A stretch of 64,000 nt of DNA from Microbacterium sp. SS28 (lineage in GTDB: Bacteria > Actinomycetota > Actinomycetes > Actinomycetales > Microbacteriaceae). The notes beneath the pieces are model-generated. The model was not told the DNA's origin. It saw only the letters and a program-made list of their open reading frames with translations, and did no database searches. Shown here one piece after another: positions 7,560-16,148 of the stretch (the first letter of the stretch is position 1; each line of letters begins with the position of its first letter). Made by a program: the position numbers and the translations under genes. The stretch lies in NCBI RefSeq assembly GCF_022761035.1, contig NZ_JAKWJP010000001.1, positions 1 through 64,000 of the forward strand, written 5' to 3'.

Positions 7560-9221
7560 CTACTGCTCGGTGACGCGTCCCGCCTCGACCCGCCACTGCC
7601 GGTCGGTTTCGACGGTCTCGAGCATGCGCCGGTCGTGCGTCACGAGCAGCAGCGTGCCGTCGTAGGACTCGAGCGCCTGCTCGAGCTGCTCGATCGCGGG
7701 CAGGTCGAGATGGTTCGTCGGCTCGTCCAGTACGAGCACGTTGACGCCGCGCGCCTGCAGCAGCGCGAGCTCGGCACGCGTGCGCTCACCCGGCGAGAGC
7801 TCGTCGACGGGGCGACCGACGTGATCGGCCTTGAGCCCGAACTTGGCGAGCAGCGTGCGCACGTCGCCGGTCGTCATCTCGGGCACGAGGGCCTCGAACG
7901 CGGCGGCGAGCGGCTCCGAGCCGGTAAGCATCGAGCGCTTCTGGTCGATCTCGCCGACCTGCACGTTCGCGCCGAGGCTCGCCGTGCCGTCGTCGGGCTC
8001 CTGCCGGCCGAGCAGCGCGCGCAGCAGAGTCGACTTGCCGGCGCCGTTCGGACCCGTGATGCCGATCCGCTCCCCCGCGTTGACCTGCAGCGACACGGGG
8101 CCCAGGGCGAACGAGCCCTGCCGGAAGACCGCCGAGCTCAGCGTCGAGACGACAGTGCTCGACCGCGGCGCCGCACCGATCGTGAACTCGAGCTGCCACT
8201 CCTTGCGGGGCTCGTCGACCTCTTCGAGGCGGGCGATCCGGCTCTCCATCTGGCGCACCTTCTGCGCCTGCTTCTCGCTCGACTCGGTCGACGCCTTGCG
8301 GCGGATCTTGTCGTTGTCGGGCGACTTCTTCATCGCGTTCCGCACGCCCTGGCTCGACCATTCGCGCTGCGTCCGCGCCCGTGCGACGAGGTCGGCCTTC
8401 TTCTCGGCGAACTCGTCGTACTTCTCGCGCGCGTGCCGGCGCAGCGTCGCGCGCTCCTCGAGATACGAGTCGTATCCGCCGCCGAACACGCGGTTCGAGC
8501 CCTGCGCCAGATCCAGTTCGAGGACCCGGGTGACACAGCGCGCGAGGAACTCGCGGTCATGACTGACCAGGACGACACCCCCACGGATGCCGCGCACGAA
8601 CGCCTCGAGCCGCTCGAGTCCGTCAAGGTCGAGGTCGTTGGTCGGCTCGTCCAGCAGCACGATGTCGAAGCGCGAGAGGAGGAGCGCGGCGAGGCCGACG
8701 CGGGCGGCCTGCCCGCCGGAGAGCGAGGTCATGAGCGCCTGCTCGGGCGCTCCGCCGAGGTCGAGGCCGAGCTCGGCCAGCACGACGGGGAGCCGATCGT
8801 CGAGATCGGCCGCGCCGCTCGCGAGCCAGTGGTCGAGCGCCGCCGAGTAGACGTCGGCCGGGTCTTCAGCGTCGGCGGAGGGGGTCGGGTCGCCGAGGGC
8901 CGCCGCCGCGGCATCCATGTCTCTCGTCGCCTGTGCGCAGCCCGTGCGACGCGCGATGTACTCGGCGACCGTCTCGCCGGCGAGACGCTCCTGCTCCTGC
9001 GGGAGCCAGCCGACGAAGGCGTCAGCCGGAGCGAGCGAGACGGAGCCGGCCTGAGGTTCGTCGATCCCCGCGAGCAGCCGCAGGAGCGTCGATTTGCCCG
9101 CGCCGTTCGCCCCGACGACGCCGATGACGTCGCCCGGCGCGACTGTCACGTCGAGCGAGTCGAAGAGCGTGCGATGGCCGTAGCCGCCTGCGAGATCCTG
9201 GGCGACGAGGGTTGCGGTCAT
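7560..9221 (-). CDS. ABC-F family ATP-binding protein
   Basis: A soluble 553-residue protein with two ABC ATPase domains and no membrane helices, the ABC-F layout. Domain 1 has Walker A GANGAGKST near residue 37 and signature LSGGQAARVGLA. Domain 2 has GPNGAGKST and SPGERTRAELALLQ, with Walker B VLVLDEPTNHLDL. Between them lies a charged linker (residues ~240-330, with REKYDEFAEKKADLVARART) that in this family reaches the ribosomal P-site tRNA. Family roles are translation control (EttA-like) or ribosome-protection antibiotic resistance; the sequence alone does not separate these. The ATG at 9221 lies 6 nt after a GAGGAT hexamer. Confidence 0.88.
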   Translation of the reverse strand: MTATLVAQDLAGGYGHRTLFDSLDVTVAPGDVIGVVGANGAGKSTLLRLLAGIDEPQAGSVSLAPADAFVGWLPQEQERLAGETVAEYIARRTGCAQATRDMDAAAAALGDPTPSADAEDPADVYSAALDHWLASGAADLDDRLPVVLAELGLDLGGAPEQALMTSLSGGQAARVGLAALLLSRFDIVLLDEPTNDLDLDGLERLEAFVRGIRGGVVLVSHDREFLARCVTRVLELDLAQGSNRVFGGGYDSYLEERATLRRHAREKYDEFAEKKADLVARARTQREWSSQGVRNAMKKSPDNDKIRRKASTESSEKQAQKVRQMESRIARLEEVDEPRKEWQLEFTIGAAPRSSTVVSTLSSAVFRQGSFALGPVSLQVNAGERIGITGPNGAGKSTLLRALLGRQEPDDGTASLGANVQVGEIDQKRSMLTGSEPLAAAFEALVPEMTTGDVRTLLAKFGLKADHVGRPVDELSPGERTRAELALLQARGVNVLVLDEPTNHLDLPAIEQLEQALESYDGTLLLVTHDRRMLETVETDRQWRVEAGRVTEQ

Positions 9222-9248
9222 CCGTCAATCCTCGCATCGCCGAGCGGG

Positions 9249-10322
9249 TCAGACGTTGAAGCGGAACTCCACGACGTCGCCGTCCTGCATGACATAGTCC
9301 TTGCCTTCGAGGCGCGCCTTGCCCTTCGAGCGCGCCTCGACGACCGATCCGGTCTCGATCAGGTCGTCGAACGAGATGACCTCGGCCTTGATGAAGCCCT
9401 TCTCGAAGTCGGTGTGGATGACACCGGCCGCCTGAGGCGCCTTCCAGCCCTTGCCGATCGTCCAGGCGCGCGCTTCCTTGGGACCCGCCGTGAGGTATGT
9501 CTGCAGGCCCAGCGTGTCGAAGCCGATGCGGGCGAGCTGGTCGAGTCCCGACTCCTCCTGACCCGTCGACGCGAGCAGCTCGGCGGCGTCGGCGGGGTCG
9601 AGGTCGATGAGCTCGGACTCGATCTTCGCGTCGAGGAACACGGCCTGGGCGGGCGCGACGAGCGCCTCGAGCGCAGCCTTGCGCGCGGCATCCGTCAGCA
9701 CCGCCTCGTCCACGTTGAAGACGAAGATGAAGGGCTTCGCGGTGAGCAGGCCCAGCTCTTTGATGGGAGCGAGATCGATGCCCGACGCCGACAGCAGCAC
9801 ACCGCGCTCGAGGGCGTCCTTGGCTTCGACGGCCGCCGCGAGCACGGAGGGGTCGAGCTTGCGGCCCTTGACCTCCTTCTCGTACCGCACGATCGCCTTC
9901 TCGAGCGTCTCGAGGTCGGCGAGCTGCAGCTCGGCGTTGATCGTCTCCATGTCGTTCTGCGGGTTGACCGCGCCCTCGACGTGCACGACGTCGTCGTCGG
10001 CGAAGCCGCGCACGACCTGCGCGATGGCGTCGGCCTCGCGGATGTTCGCGAGGAACTTGTTGCCGAGCCCCTCGCCCTCCGACGCACCGCGGACGATGCC
10101 CGCGATGTCGACGAACGACACGGCGGCGGGCAGGATCCGCTCGCTGTGGAACACCTCGGCGAGCTTCTCGAGGCGCGGGTCGGGGAGGTTGACGACCCCG
10201 ATGTTGGGCTCGATGGTCGCGAACGGGTAGTTCGCGGCGAGCACCTGGTTCTTGGTCAGGGCGTTGAAGAGGGTGGACTTGCCGACATTCGGCAGCCCGA
10301 CGATTCCGATGGTGAGAGCCAC
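9249..10322 (-). CDS. ychF: redox-regulated ATPase YchF
   Basis: A 357-residue YchF/Ola1 P-loop protein. It starts with ALTIGIVGLPNVGKSTLFNA (G1), has FVDIAGIVRGASEGEGLGNK (G3 with its variant), FVFNVDE in place of NKxD (explaining ATP preference), and a C-terminal TGS domain with TDFEKGFIKAEVISF. It binds ribosomes and is linked to stress responses in other bacteria. I place the start at GTG 10322, not ATG 10328. The family begins exactly MALTIG, and a TAGACT -10 box on the complement lies 8 nt from the GTG but only 2 nt from the ATG. Confidence 0.95.
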   Translation of the reverse strand: MALTIGIVGLPNVGKSTLFNALTKNQVLAANYPFATIEPNIGVVNLPDPRLEKLAEVFHSERILPAAVSFVDIAGIVRGASEGEGLGNKFLANIREADAIAQVVRGFADDDVVHVEGAVNPQNDMETINAELQLADLETLEKAIVRYEKEVKGRKLDPSVLAAAVEAKDALERGVLLSASGIDLAPIKELGLLTAKPFIFVFNVDEAVLTDAARKAALEALVAPAQAVFLDAKIESELIDLDPADAAELLASTGQEESGLDQLARIGFDTLGLQTYLTAGPKEARAWTIGKGWKAPQAAGVIHTDFEKGFIKAEVISFDDLIETGSVVEARSKGKARLEGKDYVMQDGDVVEFRFNV

Positions 10323-10427
10323 GGGCATCCAGTCTACGTGGGGCGGGATGCCGCTCCCGCGCCTGCGCGTGCCGCGAGCGGTCGACCGGCGTCTGCGGTG
10401 CGCGCGAGGCCCGGCACTGCCGGGGCA

Positions 10428-10469
10428 GACCGGTCGGCCCCGAGGCGAGCGCCCCGGGGCCGACCGGTC
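10428..10469 (-). terminator. hairpin downstream of subtilase gene
   Basis: A perfect 14-bp inverted repeat, GACCGGTCGGCCCC (10428-10441) with GGGGCCGACCGGTC (10456-10469), separated by 14 nt. It is located just past the stop codon of the minus-strand subtilase and before ychF begins. Confidence 0.65.
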
Positions 10470-10481
10470 ACGCGAGCCGCG

Positions 10482-11987
10482 TCATCCGCCGACGGCGGTG
10501 AGCGCGTTCACCTGCCCGCGTCCGTTGAATCCGTTCGATCCCATGCCGCCCTGGCACACCTGCGGGGCGCCGTTGCTCACCGACGGGAAGTTCGCGTACA
10601 CAGACATGTCGGTCGGGCACGCGATCGGGTCGGCCTGCTGCTGCAGCATCGCCGCGATCTTCTGCGGGCTCGTGACACCCGTGCTCACGATGAGCGCCGC
10701 GACGCCCGCCGCGTGCGGCGAGGCCATCGACGTGCCCTGCGCCCAGCAGTAGCCGGGCTCGCCGGCCAGCGGCACGGCGCAGGTCTCGTCGGTCAGCGCA
10801 GCCGGCCAGGTCGACAGGACACGGCCGTTCCCCGTCGCCGCGGGAATCTGGAATCGGCGGTCGCCGCCGGGCGCCACGACGTCGACCGCTCCCACTCCGT
10901 AGCTGGAGTAGTACGACTTGAATCCGAGGCTGCCGTTCGCGCTGACGCCGATGACTCCCGGCACCTCGACCGGCACGACGGCGCATGCGTTGGAGATCTC
11001 TCGGGTCACCGGGGTGGAGTCATCCGGGCTCGTGACGTCCTGCGTGGGGTGGGCGAGGTCGTCGGACTCGTTGCCCTCGGCCGCCACCACAAGCACGCCC
11101 TGCTTCTGCGCCCACGAGATCGCCCGGCGCTCGGCCTCCCAGATGGCCCGCTGCTCGGGATCGTTCTTGCAGTTGTAGAGCCACGGGTCGGCGAAGTAGC
11201 TGTTGTTCGTCACCTGGATGCCGTGCGCGCCCGCCCACATGAACGAGCAGACGACGGCCTCGGGGAAGAAGAACCCGTCAGCGTTGCCCGCCTTGATGCC
11301 GGCGACCTTGACGCCGGGCGCGACGCCGACGATGCCCGAGCCGGTGTCGGCTGCGGCGATCGTTCCGGCGGTGTGCGTGCCGTGGCCGTTGTCGTCCATC
11401 CATGCGGCGGGATCCTGGTTCGGCACGCCGTCGACGCACGAGACGCTGCGGTCCCAGTCGACGTTCGGCGCGAGGTTCGGGTGCGACCAGTCGAGACCCG
11501 TGTCGATGTCGCCTACGACGACCGACGGGCTGCCGGGGTTGATGGCGTGCGCGTCCGGGGCCTTGATCTGATCCATGTCCCACTGCAGGCCCGTGAGGTC
11601 GGCGCCGAGCGCCGCGACCGCCGGATCGGCGGCTGCGGCAGCCTCGTCGTCATGGAGCTGGACGCCGAGGCGTGCCGTCGCTGCCGCGCCCGAGACGCCT
11701 TTGTCTCGGGTGCGGAGCGCCGCGGCGAAGTCGGTGCGATCGGACGTCACGACGGCGACGCCGATCTCGGGGAAGGTGTTGACGACCTTGCCGCCGAGCG
11801 CCGTCACGGCGCCGAGCGACGCCGGCGTGACGCTGTTTCCCTTGTAGAGGACGAGGTAGGTCTGCGCGCTGCCGGCGACGGCGGCGGGTGCTGCGGTCGT
11901 GGCCGCCACGGCGGGGGTTCCCGCCAGGCACAGTCCCGCGACGGCCAGCGCGCCGAGCGGCAGCGCGAGCCTCTTGAGGATTCGCAT
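10482..11987 (-). CDS. secreted S8 family serine protease (subtilase)
   Basis: A 501-residue secreted subtilisin-like protease. The signal peptide is residues 1 to ~29 (LALPLGALAVAGLCL, cleavage after AVAA). An I9-type propeptide follows (TYLVLYKG to about residue 115). The catalytic domain has Asp in DIDTGLDW (about 162), His in NGHGTHTAG (about 202), the oxyanion Asn in VTNNSYF and Ser in GTSMASPHAAG. It ends soon after the catalytic domain, so no wall anchor is present. ATG 11987 is used because the signal peptide begins directly after it and GGAG lies upstream; an ATG at 12038 would prepend a non-signal extension. Confidence 0.9.
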   Translation of the reverse strand: MRILKRLALPLGALAVAGLCLAGTPAVAATTAAPAAVAGSAQTYLVLYKGNSVTPASLGAVTALGGKVVNTFPEIGVAVVTSDRTDFAAALRTRDKGVSGAAATARLGVQLHDDEAAAAADPAVAALGADLTGLQWDMDQIKAPDAHAINPGSPSVVVGDIDTGLDWSHPNLAPNVDWDRSVSCVDGVPNQDPAAWMDDNGHGTHTAGTIAAADTGSGIVGVAPGVKVAGIKAGNADGFFFPEAVVCSFMWAGAHGIQVTNNSYFADPWLYNCKNDPEQRAIWEAERRAISWAQKQGVLVVAAEGNESDDLAHPTQDVTSPDDSTPVTREISNACAVVPVEVPGVIGVSANGSLGFKSYYSSYGVGAVDVVAPGGDRRFQIPAATGNGRVLSTWPAALTDETCAVPLAGEPGYCWAQGTSMASPHAAGVAALIVSTGVTSPQKIAAMLQQQADPIACPTDMSVYANFPSVSNGAPQVCQGGMGSNGFNGRGQVNALTAVGG

Positions 11988-12219
11988 GGGTGATGCTCCG
12001 ATCTTCAGCCGGAGAGGCATCGCGCGATCGCGCAGCACCGCTCCGTGCTCCTGCCACGGCGTCGTCGTCGTGGCGCGACCGACACGGGGATCGCCTGCGT
12101 CGGGTACGCAGTGCTGACGCTAGACCCGCGGCGCCTCGGCGACAAGAGACCGGATGCCGCGTCCCCCGTCCATCGCTGCGGCCGTTGCCGCCTCCCGCAG
12201 CCGAGGCGATACTGATCCC

Positions 12220-12876
12220 GTGGACGAGTGCTGTGCGCCGCACGAACCGGAAGGATTCGATCGCGAGTTCGATGCCCGGCTCGCCCGCCGTCTCGCGCGG
12301 CAGTACCGACGCGACGGCCTCACCGCGAGCGCCCGGCTGATCCTCGAGTTCGCCGAGACGGTCGGCCTCGAGGGCGCCTCCCTCCTCGAGATCGGCGGCG
12401 GCATCGGCGACATCCAGCTCGAGGCTCTCCGGCAGGGTGCCGTGCGCTCCACCAACGTCGAGCTGTCCTCCGCGTACGAGCCCGAGGCGCTGCGCCTCCT
12501 CGACGAATCGGGCCTGCGCGCCCGAGTCACGAGAGTCCTCGGCGTGGACCTCGCGCGCACGCCCGACGCCGTCGAGCCGGCTGACATCGTCGTCCTGCAC
12601 CGCGTCGTGTGCTGCTATCCCGACTTCGATCGCCTGCTGAGCGCGGCCGCCGGTCGAGGCAGACGCGCGGTCGTGTTCAGCCACCCGCCCGACGGTCCGC
12701 TGACGAGACTCTCGGCGCGCGCGCTCAACGCCGTCTACTCGCTGACCGGCAACCCCTATCGCTCGTTCGCCCACTCCTCGGACGCGATGGTCGCCGTGCT
12801 CCGCCGCCACGGCTTGGAGCCGCGCTACCGCCGGCGCAGCGGACCCTGGCATGTCGTGGGAGCCGTCCGCGCTTAG
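12220..12876 (+). CDS. class I SAM-dependent methyltransferase
   Basis: A 218-residue methyltransferase. Motif I is LLEIGGGIGD, followed by the acidic strand end VELSS and the post-motif PADIVVLHRVVCCYPD. This gives the Rossmann-like SAM pocket, and the C-terminal half has the hydrophobic sheet of the fold. The substrate is unknown. I choose GTG 12220, which gives VDECCAPHEP, because GATACT lies exactly 6 nt upstream (leaderless pattern) and the preceding codons from ATG 12154 are low-complexity. It is convergent with another methyltransferase gene across 25 bp, and the two proteins are not close copies. Confidence 0.78.
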   Translation: MDECCAPHEPEGFDREFDARLARRLARQYRRDGLTASARLILEFAETVGLEGASLLEIGGGIGDIQLEALRQGAVRSTNVELSSAYEPEALRLLDESGLRARVTRVLGVDLARTPDAVEPADIVVLHRVVCCYPDFDRLLSAAAGRGRRAVVFSHPPDGPLTRLSARALNAVYSLTGNPYRSFAHSSDAMVAVLRRHGLEPRYRRRSGPWHVVGAVRA

Positions 12877-12901
12877 CCGCGGATCGCAGGGCGACAGGAC
12901 G

Positions 12902-13645
12902 TCAGGGGCGGATGCCGCGGAACGCCTCCGTGCGGTAGGGCAGCTCGAGCACTCCCCCGCCGCCGATCTCGTCGTAGAGCTCGGCGACCTCGCGCAGGAT
13001 CCGCTCGCGTCGGTGCTCCTCCGCCGTGATGACGTAGCTGCGCGACGCCATCATGTCGAGGAACGCCGCCTTCGTGAGCGTCCGCGTCCACCCCCAGCTG
13101 CGCCGCTCGAAGGCCGCGAAGGGCGGATGCGGCGCAGGGCCGCCCTCGGCGATGAGGGCTTCGGCCGCCGACCCGTGCATGATCTCGGTCAGCCGCCGCA
13201 CCCACTCCACCGTCTCGTCGCGCACGTTCCAGATGAGGCCGAGCACGCCACCGGCTCGCAGCACGCGCGCGGCCTCCTCCGAGCCGACTGCCGCGTCGAC
13301 CCAGTGCCACGCCTGACCCAGGACGACCGCATCGACGCTCGCGTCGGGGAGCGGCATCCGCTCTGCCGTTCCGATGAAGGTCGGGATGCCGTGAACCTGC
13401 GTGCGCAGCTCTGCGAGCATCGCGGGGTCGGGATCGATCGCGACGGCCTCCGCGCCGGCCTCGACCAGGACGCGGGTCAGCTTGCCCGTACCCGCGCCGA
13501 CGTCGGCGACCCGAAGCGGATGGTCTTCGCGCCGGACGGGCTGCAGCATCCATTCGACCGCCTCGAGCGGGTAGTCGGGCCGTCCCGACTCGTAGGCGCC
13601 GGCGGCGGAGCCGAACGACGTGGACATCTCCTCGCGACTGGCCAT
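12902..13645 (-). CDS. class I SAM-dependent methyltransferase (UbiE/TAM-like)
   Basis: A 247-residue enzyme with motif I RVADVGAGTGKLTRVL, acidic VAIDPDPAML, and VDAVVLGQAWHWVD in the position of motif IV. This is the profile of the UbiE/trans-aconitate methyltransferase cluster. N-terminal FGSAAGAYESGRPDYP is also common in that cluster. The substrate is not predictable. The ATG at 13645 is preceded on its strand by TAGGCT with a 6-nt spacer, so a leaderless transcript is likely. It is divergent from the exonuclease gene. Confidence 0.82.
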   Translation of the reverse strand: MASREEMSTSFGSAAGAYESGRPDYPLEAVEWMLQPVRREDHPLRVADVGAGTGKLTRVLVEAGAEAVAIDPDPAMLAELRTQVHGIPTFIGTAERMPLPDASVDAVVLGQAWHWVDAAVGSEEAARVLRAGGVLGLIWNVRDETVEWVRRLTEIMHGSAAEALIAEGGPAPHPPFAAFERRSWGWTRTLTKAAFLDMMASRSYVITAEEHRRERILREVAELYDEIGGGGVLELPYRTEAFRGIRP

Positions 13646-13790
13646 GCTCCGAGCCTACGGCGGGGCTCTCGGCGCGGCACCCGGCGCGATGCGTGCGGGA
13701 GGTGTCGTGGGTGCTGCGGGCCGGCGCCGGACGTGCGCGACCCCGGCGCGCCTCTGCGCTGCGCGCGGGACCCCGGGTCAGGGTGGGAGC

Positions 13791-14408
13791 GTGCCACTGG
13801 ACTTCACCGCGATCGACTTCGAGACGGCGAACTCCAGCAGTGCCTCCGCCTGCGCCGTCGGGCTCGCCCGCGTGCGCGACGGGCGCGTCGTCGCGGCGAC
13901 GGGATGGCTCATCCAGCCCCCGCCCGGGCACGACCGGTTCTTCGACGTCAACACGCGCATCCACGGCATCCGCGAAGAGGACGTCGCCGACGCGAAGACC
14001 TGGACCGCGCAGCTCGACGAGCTCACCGCATTCATCGGGGACGACGTCCTCGTCGCGCACAACGCCGGCTTCGACGTGAGCGTCCTGCGGCGCGCCTGCG
14101 AGGCCACCGACGACGTGTGCCCGCCGTACCGCTACCTGTGCAGCCTGCAGGTCGCACGGCGCGTGTACGACCTCGACTCGTACCGACTGCCGTCGGTCGC
14201 CGCGGTCGCGGGATTCATGGACTTCGCCCATCACGACGCCGCCGCGGACGCCCTCGCGTGCGCCCACATCATCATCGACGCGGCGCAGCGCGTCGGCGCG
14301 TACGACATGGCATCGCTCGCGAAGGCCGCGGGGGCGCGCATCGCGCAGATCCCCGGGATCGAGCAGCCCGCGCTCCTCGATCTCGAGGGCGTCGGCGCCT
14401 TCGCCTGA
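13791..14408 (+). CDS. DnaQ-like 3'-5' exonuclease
   Basis: A 205-residue DEDDh exonuclease. Motif Exo I is AIDFETAN (Asp and Glu), Exo II is VLVAHNAGFDVSVL, and Exo III is HHDAAADALA with His and Asp. This covers the whole catalytic domain of the RNase T/epsilon superfamily, alone and without a polymerase or BRCT domain. It probably trims 3' ends in repair or RNA turnover. The GTG at 13791 begins PLDFTAIDF, the natural first strand of the fold, with CAGGGT 6 nt upstream. Residues upstream in the same frame are Arg/Ala low complexity and are not part of the protein. Confidence 0.85.
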   Translation: MPLDFTAIDFETANSSSASACAVGLARVRDGRVVAATGWLIQPPPGHDRFFDVNTRIHGIREEDVADAKTWTAQLDELTAFIGDDVLVAHNAGFDVSVLRRACEATDDVCPPYRYLCSLQVARRVYDLDSYRLPSVAAVAGFMDFAHHDAAADALACAHIIIDAAQRVGAYDMASLAKAAGARIAQIPGIEQPALLDLEGVGAFA

Positions 14409-14476
14409 GCCGGCCTCTCGGAGGCTCGCCGCGAGGGAGACCGACGGATGTCGGAACCTCGCGCGATGCTCGGGAC

Positions 14477-15763
14477 ATGGATGCACTGCTCGTCTCGATC
14501 CTGGTGATCGTCGCCCTCGCCGCCGGTGTGCTCGCAGGGTGGTTCGCGGGTCTCGCTCGCGGCACGACCCGGACCACCGAGGAGCGCGTCGACCTGCGCT
14601 CCCGGCTCGCCGCGTCCGAAGCCGCCCGCGCGGGCGTGCAGGCGCAGCTCGACCATCAGCAGGTGCTCTACCGTGAGCTCGCTGCCCAGACTCGCCACGA
14701 TCAGGCAGCCCGCGAAGAGCGCGAACGCCGTGAGCAGGCGGTCCTGCGCGCCCTCGCGCCCGTGAGCGAGTCGCTGCAGGCCATGCAGCTGAAGGTCGAC
14801 ACTCTCGAGCGCGATCGTCAGGAGCAATTCGGCTCGCTCGCCGAGCAGCTGCGCCACTCGCGCGAGGCCGACGAGGCGCTGCGCACGACGACCGAGTCGC
14901 TCGCGAGCGCGCTGCGGTCCGGCAGCACGCGCGGCGTGTGGGGCGAGACGCAGCTCCGACGGGTCGTCGAGGCGGCGGGCCTCACGCGGTACGTCGATTT
15001 CGAGACGCAGACCTCGATCCGGACGGATGCCGGTGCCGGCCGCCCCGACATGGTCATCCGGCTCCCCGGCGACAAGGCGCTCGCCGTCGACGCGAAGGTG
15101 CCCCTCGACGCCTATCTCGAGGCGAGCAGCATCCCTTTCACTGCACAGGGCGCCGAGGGTGCGCGACGCAAGGCGCTCCTCGAGAAGCACGTGAAGGCCG
15201 TCCGCGCGCACATCGACGCGCTCGCGAAGAAGACGTACTGGGCGGGCCTCGCCTCGAGTCCCGAGTTCGTCGTGTGCTTCGTGCCGAGCGAGTCGCTGCT
15301 CGCGGCCGCTCTCGAAGAGGATCCGTCGCTGCTGGACTACGCGTTCGGCAAGCGCGTCGCGCTCGCCTCCCCCGTCAACCTGTGGGCGGTGCTCAAGACC
15401 GTCGCCTACACATGGACGCAGCAGGACGTCACTCAAGAGGCCCGCGTCCTGTTCGAGCTCGGCAATCAGCTCTACGAGCGGCTCGGATCGCTCGCGGGCC
15501 ACGCCGATGACCTGCGGCGTGCGATCGAGCGCACCGTCGACAGCTACAACAAGTTCGCGGGCTCGCTCGAGTCCCGCGTGCTCGTCACGGCGCGGCGGTT
15601 CCCCGGCATCGATGAGACGAAGCTCGACGCCCTCGCGGCGCCGCCCGCGATCGAACGGGCACCGCGTCGCCTCACGGCGCCCGAGATGCTCGAGTTCGTC
15701 GACGCGGATGGCGCGACGACGGCGGATCTGGGCGAGCTGCGCGGGCGCATCGCGACGGAATGA
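14477..15763 (+). CDS. rmuC: DNA recombination protein RmuC
   Basis: A 428-residue RmuC family protein. An N-terminal membrane anchor (LLVSILVIVALAAGVLAGWF) is followed by a coiled coil rich in Glu/Arg (residues ~40-150). The nuclease-like RmuC domain has GVWGETQLRRVVEAAGL, RPDMVIRLPGDKALAVDAK and FVPSESLLAAALEEDP, with VALASPVNLWAVLKTVAY near its end. RmuC limits DNA inversions at short inverted repeats in E. coli. The ATG at 14477 follows GATGCT with a 6-nt gap. Confidence 0.92.
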   Translation: MDALLVSILVIVALAAGVLAGWFAGLARGTTRTTEERVDLRSRLAASEAARAGVQAQLDHQQVLYRELAAQTRHDQAAREERERREQAVLRALAPVSESLQAMQLKVDTLERDRQEQFGSLAEQLRHSREADEALRTTTESLASALRSGSTRGVWGETQLRRVVEAAGLTRYVDFETQTSIRTDAGAGRPDMVIRLPGDKALAVDAKVPLDAYLEASSIPFTAQGAEGARRKALLEKHVKAVRAHIDALAKKTYWAGLASSPEFVVCFVPSESLLAAALEEDPSLLDYAFGKRVALASPVNLWAVLKTVAYTWTQQDVTQEARVLFELGNQLYERLGSLAGHADDLRRAIERTVDSYNKFAGSLESRVLVTARRFPGIDETKLDALAAPPAIERAPRRLTAPEMLEFVDADGATTADLGELRGRIATE

Positions 15764-15766
15764 TCC

Positions 15767-15799
15767 CTCGCGACCGCGTGACGCGGCCGAACCCGCGAG
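15767..15799. terminator. imperfect hairpin between convergent genes
   Basis: Nested arms CTCGCG/CGCGAG surround CCGCG-TGA-CGCGG in the 39-bp space between rmuC and the convergent small membrane protein gene. It could terminate both transcripts. The pairing is modest, so confidence is low. Confidence 0.35.
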
Positions 15800-15802
15800 C
15801 GC

Positions 15803-16006
15803 TCAGGCGCCGCCGGGGACGAGGCTCATGAGGGCGATGACGCCCGCCGAGACGAGGACGAACGCCCCGATCATCCACCACGCAGACACCTGGTGACCCT
15901 CGTCGCGTCGGACGCGGAAGAAGACGTCCGGCCGGCGCGCGGGATCGGTCGCATTCTTGATCACGGCCTGTGCCCCGGTCTGCGGACCCGTGCTCTGCGC
16001 GGCCAT
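15803..16006 (-). CDS. small single-pass membrane protein, unknown function
   Basis: A 67-residue protein with a soluble N-terminal half (PARRPDVFFRVRRDEGHQ) and one C-terminal membrane helix (WWMIGAFVLVSAGVIALMSL), so probably N-in with almost no outside tail. No family is recognised with certainty; small amino-terminal-soluble proteins of this type are common beside housekeeping genes in Microbacteriaceae. ATG 16006 is preferred to 16012 because GAGAGGG lies 6 nt from it but directly abuts the other. Confidence 0.65.
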   Translation of the reverse strand: MAAQSTGPQTGAQAVIKNATDPARRPDVFFRVRRDEGHQVSAWWMIGAFVLVSAGVIALMSLVPGGA

Positions 16007-16148
16007 CGGCATCCCTCTCGCGACATCACCGGCGCCGCGATCGACGCCGTGACCATTGTGCCAGACGGGCCGCGCGAGGTCCGGGAGGTCGCCAGCGCGT
16101 CAGCGGTCCGCGGCGTCCCGGGATCGAGAGCAGACGCCGCTCAGCGCG

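Noticed and set aside
7635..11993. A plus-strand open frame of about 1450 codons opposite the ABC-F, ychF and subtilase genes
   Set aside because: Its translation is Arg/Glu/Asp/Val low complexity with no motifs and it spans three well-supported genes in antisense. Such frames arise from GC-rich third positions.
12154..12219. ATG 12154 as the start of the methyltransferase
   Set aside because: The added residues are low complexity and overlap the GATACT box that stands 6 nt before the better GTG start.
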